Assembly: GCA_964437365.1 (NCBI GenBank)
Contig: CAYTGM010000002.1
Location: forward strand, 310,001-374,000
Origin: CAYTGM01 sp964437365
GTDB taxonomy: Bacteria > Sumerlaeota > Sumerlaeia > SLMS01
Reading direction: 5' to 3'
Length of the DNA: 64,000 nucleotides
Numbering within the stretch: position 1 is the first letter of the stretch; each line of letters begins with the position of its first letter. The translations under genes and the position numbers were made by a program. Below are positions 54,515 through 60,867 of the stretch, in pieces. Under the pieces are notes generated by a model. That model was given only the letters and a program-made list of their open reading frames with translations, did no database searches and had not been told where the DNA came from.

Positions 54515-54622
54515 CAATGCAATAAACACGGATAAACAGCTCCGCGGCCTTTTTTCCGGTTCGTTTCACTCTACCGTAAAAGACACTGCTCCGTTGTTTC
54601 CCGGTTATTTATGTCGTTAGGT
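54509..54622 (+). other. attC site 2
   Basis: R'' ACATAAC and perfect R' GTTAGGT, about 114 bp apart outer to outer, with an internal CCGCGG/CCGG palindrome. Length is in the range of long VCR-like sites. Confidence 0.72.
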
Positions 54623-54630
54623 AAATAAAT

Positions 54631-55152
54631 ATGGCAAACGAACAATATGTCTTCATCAGCGAAAAAGCGATTCCAAGTCGTCAGGAGTGGCAAGAATCTA
54701 TTGATGCCCTTGGATATGACTTTCAGTTGGACTCTGAACTAAAACCAAAAGAAGATTCAGGCTATTCGCCATGCAAGCTTGAGGGGAAAGAAACAGGAAT
54801 AGAAATTTATTATCGACCAGTTACCGAGTTGGTCGACGATCCTTCGGAAATCGAAGAATTAACAAAAGGAAGAGATTATTGCATTTCGTTTAGATGGGGC
54901 GGCTCTATGGCAGAGTGCGCATGCGCAATTATTGCTTCTGCAGCCTTAATAAAGAATTTTGATGGAGTCGTTTCCTACGAATTCGAAGAACCTGCCGACC
55001 TAGAATCACTAATCAAGGACTTGGAGTTCACGATACCAGAAGCCAGAGAAGAACTGTCATCCAAGAAACCAATCCAGGTAGAAAAAGCTGTAAGCAGCTC
55101 AAGTTCAGAACCTGAGCCTAAGAGTCAACCATGGTGGAAGTTCTGGAAATGA
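54631..55152 (+). CDS. Cassette gene 3: hypothetical protein with aromatic-basic tail
   Basis: 173 aa. The start is ATG 54631, 9 bases after the attC 2 R' core. A compact alpha/beta domain (about 1-135; ECACAIIASAALIKNF and YEFEEPADLESLIKDL are clear) is followed by a Ser/Pro/Glu linker and the terminal WWKFWK. Short Trp/Lys tails of this kind are often seen on small proteins of unknown role and may bind membrane or a partner. Not recognised further. Confidence 0.75.
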   Translation: MANEQYVFISEKAIPSRQEWQESIDALGYDFQLDSELKPKEDSGYSPCKLEGKETGIEIYYRPVTELVDDPSEIEELTKGRDYCISFRWGGSMAECACAIIASAALIKNFDGVVSYEFEEPADLESLIKDLEFTIPEAREELSSKKPIQVEKAVSSSSSEPEPKSQPWWKFWK

Positions 55153-55155
55153 AAG

Positions 55156-55228
55156 ACCTAACAAGGCAGTGGTATCAACTCCGGTTCACGCTCCGCACTT
55201 CACTCCGTGATACACTTTGACGTTGGGC
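55156..55228 (+). other. attC site 3
   Basis: Textbook cores: R'' ACCTAAC followed by AAGGCA, and R' GTTGGGC preceded by a palindromic region. 73 bp. The start of a longer open frame (55207) lies inside this site. Confidence 0.85.
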
Positions 55229-55236
55229 ATAGCAAA

Positions 55237-55680
55237 GTGAACGACTCTGCGTGGACAAACTATAGATTTGATGATCGCCCGTACTCCGTGCTAAAGATGG
55301 CGCCATCTGAATACATAGAATTCCTTCAATCAGTCAAGTCGCGCCTGAGGCAAGAAGCGCTTATTCCCAATGATGTACTTGTGGATATTGAAAATAATGA
55401 AATGATTCACGATCTCTCGTTGCTCCAAGAGGTTAACCATGAATTACACACCATTAGGGCAAGATGGTTTTCCGGCCAAACAATTGATGAGTATTGGCCC
55501 GACAATCTTCTGGTGATTGGCAGGTCAGGATGCGGCGATTACTACTGCATTTCCACAGACAAGGCTTTCTCTGGTGTGAAAGAATATGACCACGAAGAGG
55601 GCGTGCTGAAAACAGCAACGAATAGCATTTCAGAATATTATGAATACATCATGAAAGAGGTCCGTGATGAGTACCTCTAG
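55237..55680 (+). CDS. Cassette gene 4: SMI1/KNR4 (SUKH) family protein
   Basis: About 148 aa from the GTG at 55237, the first start after the attC. The frame is open to 55207 but those codons fall within the recombination site. SUKH features: PSEYIEFLQSVKSRL, a WPDNLLVIGRSGCGDYYCIST core with the invariant-like GDYY, VKEYDHEEG and a final ISEYYEYIMKEV helix. SUKH proteins often act as immunity proteins against toxins. As a cassette it could supply stand-alone immunity; this is inference. Confidence 0.75.
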   Translation: MNDSAWTNYRFDDRPYSVLKMAPSEYIEFLQSVKSRLRQEALIPNDVLVDIENNEMIHDLSLLQEVNHELHTIRARWFSGQTIDEYWPDNLLVIGRSGCGDYYCISTDKAFSGVKEYDHEEGVLKTATNSISEYYEYIMKEVRDEYL

Positions 55681-55687
55681 GATAAAT

Positions 55688-55749
55688 GCCCAACAAGGCG
55701 ATTCAGAAGGGACGCCGCTTCGCGGCGCCCCTGATCTATAACGTTAAAA
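55688..55749 (+). other. attC site 4
   Basis: R'' GCCCAAC with AAGGCG, a strong central palindrome GGCGCC..(ACGCCGCTTCGCGGCG), R' GTTAAAA (last base off). 62 bp. Confidence 0.8.
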
Positions 55750-55758
55750 GAAGAGAAT

Positions 55759-55990
55759 AAACCACCGATTGGCGCCGATGAACACCGATAGCCCCTTCTA
55801 CAAAGCAGGGTCTGATAGACTGGCTGGTTGCGCGATGGAAGTTCATGCAGGGATAGGCAAGATACTCAATATCTCAAGATCGCTCGATACCGACTGGGGT
55901 ATATTATAAACTTCAAACACCCACCATTGAAGTGGAAACGGGTTGTCAGATCAAAAGAATCGGTGTTAATCAGTGCCAATCGGCGGTTGT
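55759..55990. mobile_element. 232-bp inverted-repeat element in cassette 5
   Basis: The 31-bp left end begins AAACCACCGATTGGCGCCGA. The right end (55959-55990) is its complement at about 27 of 31 positions. No ORF lies between. It sits 10 bp after the attC 4 R' core and before the glyoxalase-like gene. The ACCACCGAT / ACACCGAT words are, from memory, typical of a widespread non-coding repeat in environmental bacteria. Confidence 0.65.
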
Positions 55991-56051
55991 AAATCTTCTA
56001 AGAAATCAAGCCAGCGGCCGGAGCCGCTGCCCTCAGTGACAGGTATGTAAA

Positions 56052-56432
56052 ATGGTATTGAACCTCATCGTTCTGCGCTCTCTAGATATGGAGGATCTCG
56101 CCCAATTCTATAGCGCGCTCTTTGATCGACCACTGGAGAAGCATAGACATGGTAGCGGACCTGAACACTTTGGCACGGAACTGGGAAACCTCGTTTTTGA
56201 GATATATCCAAAGAGAAGTGAATCTGATGACACGACCTCAGTGCGGTTAGGTTTCCTCGTGGAGGATGTTGAGAAGGTGCATGATAGAATATCCCGCTTC
56301 CCCATTAGAATTATTTCAAGCCCCAAGTCATCCCCATGGGGAATTCGAATGGTCTTTGATGATCCCGAGGGGCATAGAATTGAACTCACTCAGCCTCTGC
56401 CAACGGCGAATGAAGCTTCGAGAAACGGATAG
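56052..56432 (+). CDS. Cassette gene 5: VOC (glyoxalase/bleomycin-resistance-like) protein
   Basis: 126 aa. One vicinal-oxygen-chelate module pair: LIVLRSLDMEDLAQFYSALFD, HFGTELGNLVFEIYP, then VRLGFLVEDVEKVHDRI and the final WGIRMVFDDPEGHRIELTQP. Family members bind metals or drugs and include glyoxalases, dioxygenases and resistance proteins. VOC proteins are frequent in integron cassettes. Substrate unknown. The gene is unusually far (300 bp) from the preceding attC because an inverted-repeat element intervenes. Confidence 0.87.
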   Translation: MVLNLIVLRSLDMEDLAQFYSALFDRPLEKHRHGSGPEHFGTELGNLVFEIYPKRSESDDTTSVRLGFLVEDVEKVHDRISRFPIRIISSPKSSPWGIRMVFDDPEGHRIELTQPLPTANEASRNG

Positions 56433-56535
56433 ATTCTGATGGCATTTGATCTTCTCTCAGAAATAATGACTCTAACGGAACTTTTTGAAAGAGCAGATTT
56501 TTTATCGTTACTCTAAAGAACAAACTGAACAAGTC

Positions 56536-56594
56536 GCCTAACTAGGTGCTCATGCGGACGTGCTGACGCACGACACTCAAATTTGGCGTGTGGG
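56536..56594 (+). other. attC site 5
   Basis: R'' GCCTAAC, central palindrome CGTGCTGACGCACG, R' near CGTGTGGG, which departs from CGTTRRRY by one base. About 59 bp. It is 100 bp after the stop of cassette gene 5. Confidence 0.6.
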
Positions 56595-56602
56595 ATATAG
56601 AA

Positions 56603-56926
56603 ATGGGCCTGCAAACCGAGAGATTAATCGGCATTCTCGATGACCTGATAGCTCTGCTCAGATCTGATAACGAAACTCATTGGTCAGCATGGATGGCTAG
56701 AGCGAAAGCTAGACTGGAGAATTCAGACTACTCGGGAATTGAGTATCTACTTGGCGCATACGGTGGCATGAGCTCATTTAATGATTTGATTATTTGCCAG
56801 AGAATTGAGAACGGAACTTTTGTTTGGACAGACCAAAGTAAAATGAAGAACGATAGATTAGATGACTTACGATCACAGGCCTGGGAGTTGGCAATTTCCA
56901 TTAAGCATAACCATAAAATTAAGTAA
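56603..56926 (+). CDS. Cassette gene 6: small protein, DUF6966-like
   Basis: 107 aa from ATG 56603 (a GTG 15 bases earlier lies in the attC R' core). Mostly helical: LIGILDDLIALLRS, HWSAWMARAKARLENSD, GIEYLLGAYGGMSSFNDLII. The YLLGAYGGMSSFNDL segment matches a family I recall as DUF6966, common in cassettes; function unknown. No membrane segment. Confidence 0.7.
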   Translation: MGLQTERLIGILDDLIALLRSDNETHWSAWMARAKARLENSDYSGIEYLLGAYGGMSSFNDLIICQRIENGTFVWTDQSKMKNDRLDDLRSQAWELAISIKHNHKIK

Positions 56927-56927
56927 A

Positions 56928-56993
56928 CCTGAACAAGTTGATACAGCCAATTTACTCCCTGCGGTCGTTCTTGGCTGATCATTAACGTTATCA
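56928..56993 (+). other. attC site 6
   Basis: R'' CCTGAAC (one base off), inner arms ATACAGCCAA / TTGGCTGAT, R' GTTATCA (approximate). 66 bp. Confidence 0.6.
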
Positions 56994-57004
56994 ATGAAAT
57001 AGAT

Positions 57005-57370
57005 ATGATCGACTGGAATGAAACAGAATTTATAGAGTTTTTAAACGTCTTGCCAGAGAATGGCGAAGACTTTGATATTTATCGCGCCTTCACTGCGAAG
57101 CAAGAAAAGCTTAAGCTCAGTTTACGAATAGACGTCAATCTTGGCGATGTGTCGATTGTTATTTCGCATGAAGAATTTAAAGCGCCACTGGTCAATCTTA
57201 TGATTTTTCAATGTCAATTGGCGAAGGTAGTGAGGTCGGAGAATGTTGAATACATCGAATTTTCACCTGGTCGAATATTTGGTCCTGGATTTGACCAGAA
57301 TTACGTGATTGAATATGGAATCAGACTTTTTAGGGAACCCAATTGGCGCCTTGAATTGTTTGGCAATTGA
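57005..57370 (+). CDS. Cassette gene 7: hypothetical protein
   Basis: 121 aa. The ATG is 12 bases after the attC 6 R' core. An alternating strand pattern dominates (KLSLRIDVNLGDVSIVIS; NLMIFQCQLAKVV; VEYIEFSPGRIFGPGF). No family recognised, no signal peptide. AT-rich relative to the host genes. Confidence 0.7.
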   Translation: MIDWNETEFIEFLNVLPENGEDFDIYRAFTAKQEKLKLSLRIDVNLGDVSIVISHEEFKAPLVNLMIFQCQLAKVVRSENVEYIEFSPGRIFGPGFDQNYVIEYGIRLFREPNWRLELFGN

Positions 57371-57375
57371 TTTGA

Positions 57376-57449
57376 TATTAAATGTATAGATCGGAAATTG
57401 ACCCTTTGCTCCGCTACGGGCCAATCCCGCTGATCCATGTACGTTATGC
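57376..57449 (+). other. attC site 7 (weak)
   Basis: R' GTTATGC and inner arms GATCGGAAATTG / CAATCCCGCTGATC are visible, with GGGCC in the middle. The R'' core is not clear (ATATTAA is the best candidate), so the left limit is a guess. Confidence 0.45.
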
Positions 57450-57459
57450 GTGAGAAGTT

Positions 57460-57939
57460 ATGAATATACCCGAAAGCATGAAAGACGAATTGCAAGCCTG
57501 GAATAATGGCAGCGGAATCGACCTAGAGAGTTGGATTGGTTGCAGTGGTAACTTTTCGTTGGCCGTCGGCTACACGACCGTATTTTGTCCAAAATTCGTA
57601 GAATTTGAGGGCTACATCTTCTGTCGTGATGAGCCAGTTAATGAGGACTTCGTACAAAATATAAGAGGCTTTGAATCCCAGGAAGGTAGTTCTCCAAAGT
57701 CGGTCGAGTGGGTAATTAACCATCTGCATATAGCTGACATCCATCACCGAGGCTGCGATGATATTTCTACGGATAAGCTCATTCTTATCGGGAACTCGCT
57801 AAAAGAAATCTATGAAGCAAGGTTGGCATTGTTGTTTCCTGATAAACCTTGCGAAGTTAAATTTTATATACCGGGAAATCCGGATGACTTTGATGAATAT
57901 CATTTGACGTTCTGGCAGAAGAAGCATGAACATAAGTAG
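57460..57939 (+). CDS. Cassette gene 8: hypothetical protein
   Basis: 159 aa, no family recognised. The first 35 residues are helical (ESMKDELQAWNNGSGIDLESWI), then strands (LAVGYTTVFCP, EFEGYIFC) and a C-terminal helical/strand part (LILIGNSLKEIYEARLALLFPDKPCEVKFYI). The sequence looks like a complete soluble domain. Starts 10 bases after the attC 7 R' core; the stop is directly followed by attC 8. Confidence 0.72.
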   Translation: MNIPESMKDELQAWNNGSGIDLESWIGCSGNFSLAVGYTTVFCPKFVEFEGYIFCRDEPVNEDFVQNIRGFESQEGSSPKSVEWVINHLHIADIHHRGCDDISTDKLILIGNSLKEIYEARLALLFPDKPCEVKFYIPGNPDDFDEYHLTFWQKKHEHK

Positions 57940-58053
57940 GCATAACAATTTTGTCCAGCCGACGCTTTGGATTACGCTCCGTTTTGGGGTGGCTTCGCCA
58001 CTTTACCCGAAAACTCCGCTTCGCCCAAAGCACGCCTGACAAAGGCGTTATGA
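57940..58053 (+). other. attC site 8
   Basis: R'' GCATAAC and R' GTTATGA, 114 bp apart, with inner palindrome GGTGGCTTCGCCACT and a second weaker one. Length similar to VCR sites. Confidence 0.72.
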
Positions 58054-58072
58054 GTCAATTGAGCATTAGAGT

Positions 58073-58351
58073 ATGGAGCTAGGAAAAATATATAAAGAAG
58101 TATCTGTTGATGAGTTTCACGTAAAGCGTGAAGGTGATTCATTCACAGTATCTTTTGAATTTAGCTGCTCTGGTGAGACTGTTAATGCAAGGCTTATTGG
58201 AGTTCGTGATTTGGATAATTTATCTGAAATTATTAATGCAGATCGGCTTTGGATAGAGAAAACAGAAAATACTCAAGTTGAGTTTGGAGCGTTTGCATTG
58301 GGTGTGTCCCACGAATATTTTACCGAGATTGTCTTCGATGCACTATCGTAG
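58073..58351 (+). CDS. Cassette gene 9: small hypothetical protein
   Basis: 92 aa, mostly beta-strand pattern (YKEVSVDEFHVKREGDSFTV; VNARLIGVRDLDNLSEII; VEFGAFALGVSHEYF). No family recognised. Starts 19 bases after attC 8. Confidence 0.68.
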   Translation: MELGKIYKEVSVDEFHVKREGDSFTVSFEFSCSGETVNARLIGVRDLDNLSEIINADRLWIEKTENTQVEFGAFALGVSHEYFTEIVFDALS

Positions 58352-58357
58352 TCAAAC

Positions 58358-58468
58358 TCATAACAAAGCCGTGCACCGCGAGCAATTTTTCCGTCCCTTT
58401 TTTGTGGCGGTCGCTACGCTGCCACAAAAAATCAACTCCAAACTTGCCGCGTGACGGCGGTGTTAACT
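58358..58468 (+). other. attC site 9
   Basis: R'' TCATAAC with AAAGCCGTG, R' GTTAACT, 111 bp, inner palindrome TTTTTTGTGGCGG...CTGCCACAAAAAA. Confidence 0.7.
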
Positions 58469-58477
58469 GTATTTAGT

Positions 58478-58771
58478 ATGAAATATCGAACTGGAGAAAA
58501 CGTCGAGCTAGAAGATAGAGTGATTTATTATACTGCCGGCATTCCACTGGAAGCCTCTGTGGTTTTTATTAGTTCGCCAATGCAGTCGGTGCATGGATAT
58601 GATTGGTTATCATTTGAGTCAAATATTGAAGGTATAGCGATTCGCTGGCAGGACCAAGATAAAGCAAAAGAGCTTTATTGGCCATCAGCCGCAGAAGGCG
58701 AAATGGCAGATTTTTTGGTAACCGATTCTGATGATGAAGATATCAAATTTGTATCACGAGCAAACAGTTAA
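58478..58771 (+). CDS. Cassette gene 10: small hypothetical protein
   Basis: 97 aa from ATG 58478; a GTG at 58451 is inside attC 9 and unlikely. Acidic protein (GENVELEDRVIYYTA; YDWLSFESNIEGIAIRWQD; VTDSDDEDIKF) with a beta-rich pattern; no family recognised. Last cassette of the array; the stop overlaps the attC 10 R'' core. Confidence 0.68.
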   Translation: MKYRTGENVELEDRVIYYTAGIPLEASVVFISSPMQSVHGYDWLSFESNIEGIAIRWQDQDKAKELYWPSAAEGEMADFLVTDSDDEDIKFVSRANS

Positions 58772-58838
58772 CAACCGCATGTTGTCGGACTGGTTTTCCG
58801 CTGCGCTTCCCTCCATCGTATGACCTCAGACGTTGAAT
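58766..58838 (+). other. attC site 10 (terminal)
   Basis: R'' AGTTAAC and perfect R' GTTGAAT, 73 bp, with inner GTTGTCGGACTGG / CCTCAGAC arms. The right flanking direct repeat begins inside this R' core. Confidence 0.82.
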
Positions 58839-59102
58839 AACCCTGCGATAGTGTTCGAGAATTCTCTGATAAAAGAGTGTTGGATAAAGTGTCGGCAGGG
58901 GACCAGAGCCCCGGATGGGGCTATTCATATTCGACCCCATCCGGGGCCGCTGAACAGCGATGGACGCATGGTTGACACGCGGGAGCCATTTCAACTATGA
59001 AAATACATCCGCCCGGAGCAGCTGATTCTCGAGTCACTCTAGAAAACTCCTATAGCCCAAGTTTCTTAAAAAATTTCTCGTAGCAGACAGCTTTTCAGAA
59101 AT
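58835..59102 (+). repeat. Right direct repeat flanking the cassette array
   Basis: Second copy of the repeat at 52632-53119, without the 220-bp insertion. It contains a 13-bp perfect inverted repeat (GCCCCGGATGGGG 58908-58920, complement at 58935-58947). By eye the two copies agree at most positions for about 200 bp, with decay in the last 60. Its end runs into the stop codon of the minus-strand membrane protein gene. Confidence 0.88.
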
Positions 59103-59400
59103 CCTCGATAGACCTGTCTATATCGTCAGCCTGATCTTGCTTTTCTTCTTCAGTAGGGAGATTCAGGCACTGCATCAAGAAGCTGGCGAATGCACCTAAC
59201 GACCATAAGATCAGGAAAACAACGACTCCTCCTTGATATAAAAGGTCTGAAAAAGAGGACGAGTAGCTTTCATAGGGCATGTCTATCAGATAGGGAAAAA
59301 TGAATATTGCCAGTGGAACAATGACAAACATTCCCACCGACCAGACTGCTAATTGCCTGAAATACTTTTTCTGACGTTGTTTTGAGAACCTGAGAAACAA
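59095..59400 (-). CDS. Small two-helix membrane protein
   Basis: 101 aa. The start is TTG, convincingly placed by GGAGGAGAGG 5 bases upstream. A basic N-terminus is followed by two hydrophobic helices (WSVGMFVIVPLAIFIFPYLI and GGVVVFLILWSLGAFASFLM) and an acidic cytoplasmic tail (PTEEEKQDQADDIDRSIEDF). Family unknown. It lies 40 bp behind the LarA-like gene on the same strand, so may be co-transcribed. Confidence 0.65.
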   Translation of the reverse strand: MFLRFSKQRQKKYFRQLAVWSVGMFVIVPLAIFIFPYLIDMPYESYSSSFSDLLYQGGVVVFLILWSLGAFASFLMQCLNLPTEEEKQDQADDIDRSIEDF

Positions 59401-59440
59401 TTACCTCTCCTCCAAAAAGCCGGAGGATTATATTTGCAGT

Positions 59441-60724
59441 CTACTTCGCGACTTCGGCCAGGCACCTTGGTCCGTCAGGCAGCGCGACGATCTTGCAGCG
59501 CTGACCGTGGCTTTCCATAGCGCCGAGGATCGCTTCGTTCATGTCGCGGCTTGGAGTCATGCCGGTGGTCCAGATTGAATCTTCGTTGAGGTCTTTATTA
59601 TAGAGAATCACTTCATGATCCTGGAGAATCGAGAAGAAGCGCTGGGCAATCCATTGCCCTGGGGTAAACTCCCGGCTGTGTGACAGCTTCTCCATCTTGC
59701 GTTTGACGGTATGATTTGTATAGACAAGGTCGTGGAAGGGTTTAGGTCCAATCCCTTCCTCCAGGGCAGCAGCAATAACGATCGTTCCTTCCTGTCTGAG
59801 AACGTGTGTACATGTGCTCAGTGCAGAGACCACCTGGGCGAGTGTATTGTCAAAGGGAGCCCCACCGCCGCTTGTCACCACGATGTCCATGGGCTCTTTG
59901 ACTTTCGTCTCCATCTTTTCGGCGAGATACTGCATCGCTTTAAAATGTGACTGAGCAAAATGTCCTGCAAAGATAGATTCGATATGACCTTCAGGAGTAA
60001 GGATCGCTGAGACGGAAAGATCGACACTAACCGCATTTGAAGCTTCGATCCCAGTCATGTGGAAAGGGTTGTCAGTGAAGCCTCCGTAGCGAGTCTTGCG
60101 GTTGGCGATATTATTGAAATCGTAGATTGCTTTGAGGGTATCAATTCCACTCAGGCCTGGAAGAACAATGGACCGTCCTCCAGTAAATCCAAGAGCGATG
60201 TCAGGTCTGACTCCTCCGAGAACCACTTTAAAATCGGCCTCAACAAAGCTCTTATTCACGGTGATCGGGAATTTGAGGCTCGATGATTCGCCGACGTTGA
60301 TTAACTGAGAAGCATCAAGAGGATCATGAACAATAACATTGCAACTTTCGCGGATTGAAGGTTCTACATTGTTGATAATTTCTTTTGGTGCACTGACTTC
60401 CCACATGGGAGGCGTCAGAATAATCGTGATATTAGCTTTATCTATATCAGAGTCATCTTCGATCATCTCGATGACAGTTCTCAGGACACCCTTCGAGAAG
60501 ATATCCGAGGCGTCAGTTTCTACTGCTATGGCACATGTATTTTTCCCTTTAGTCAATGCAGCGATAGAATGCTCCCCGGAAAGAGCACCGATGGCGCCTA
60601 ACACTTCGGAAGGGGGATCCTGGCATTCATTCAGACTGTGGGGTCGGTAGCAGCGCCCGTTAATCCAGTTGTCCGGAACGTCAATGGGCACAGATTCACT
60701 GCCATAAGGCAAATTAATGTGCAT
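59441..60724 (-). CDS. LarA-like (DUF2088) protein
   Basis: 427 aa from ATG 60724 (a TTG 17 codons earlier is open but unsupported). The opening INLPYGSESVPIDVPD, then ITIILTPPMWEVSAPKEI, VVLGGVRPDIALGFTGGRSIVLPGLSG, NPFHMTGIEA and IVVTSGGGAPFDNTLAQ match the LarA family. LarA is the lactate racemase that uses a nickel-pincer cofactor; many homologues racemise or epimerise other 2-hydroxy acids. The cofactor genes larB, larC and larE are not in the window. Confidence 0.85.
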   Translation of the reverse strand: MHINLPYGSESVPIDVPDNWINGRCYRPHSLNECQDPPSEVLGAIGALSGEHSIAALTKGKNTCAIAVETDASDIFSKGVLRTVIEMIEDDSDIDKANITIILTPPMWEVSAPKEIINNVEPSIRESCNVIVHDPLDASQLINVGESSSLKFPITVNKSFVEADFKVVLGGVRPDIALGFTGGRSIVLPGLSGIDTLKAIYDFNNIANRKTRYGGFTDNPFHMTGIEASNAVSVDLSVSAILTPEGHIESIFAGHFAQSHFKAMQYLAEKMETKVKEPMDIVVTSGGGAPFDNTLAQVVSALSTCTHVLRQEGTIVIAAALEEGIGPKPFHDLVYTNHTVKRKMEKLSHSREFTPGQWIAQRFFSILQDHEVILYNKDLNEDSIWTTGMTPSRDMNEAILGAMESHGQRCKIVALPDGPRCLAEVAK

Positions 60725-60867
60725 TGATAGAAAGTACTGTCCTGAGTAGAGTTTCGATTTCTCACTTAACTTCAAGGACTGAAATTATGTGGTCAAGCAA
60801 AGCGAGTGTTTTCAAAGAGATAGTTTTGCGGAACCGGTGAAACTAAATCCAGAAAGTTGTTCTTTGA

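Larger units (their letters stand above)
53120..58838 (+). mobile_element. Integron gene-cassette array without integrase (CALIN), ten cassettes
   Basis: Ten short plus-strand genes are separated by sites with the attC layout: an R'' core RYYYAAC overlapping or just after the stop codon, often followed by AAGGCG-type L'' sequence, an imperfect palindrome, and an R' core near GTTRRRY just before the next start. Sites at 54509, 55156 and 58766 have a perfect R' core; others deviate by one or two bases. Sizes run from about 60 to 114 bp, as in sedentary chromosomal integrons. No tyrosine recombinase is encoded in the window. Confidence 0.85.

Noticed and set aside
55207..55236. Longer N-terminus for cassette gene 4
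   Set aside because: These codons lie within the attC 3 R' half; the first start after the site is GTG 55237.
58451..58477. Longer N-terminus for cassette gene 10
   Set aside because: It would start inside attC 9; ATG 58478 just after the R' core is the natural start.
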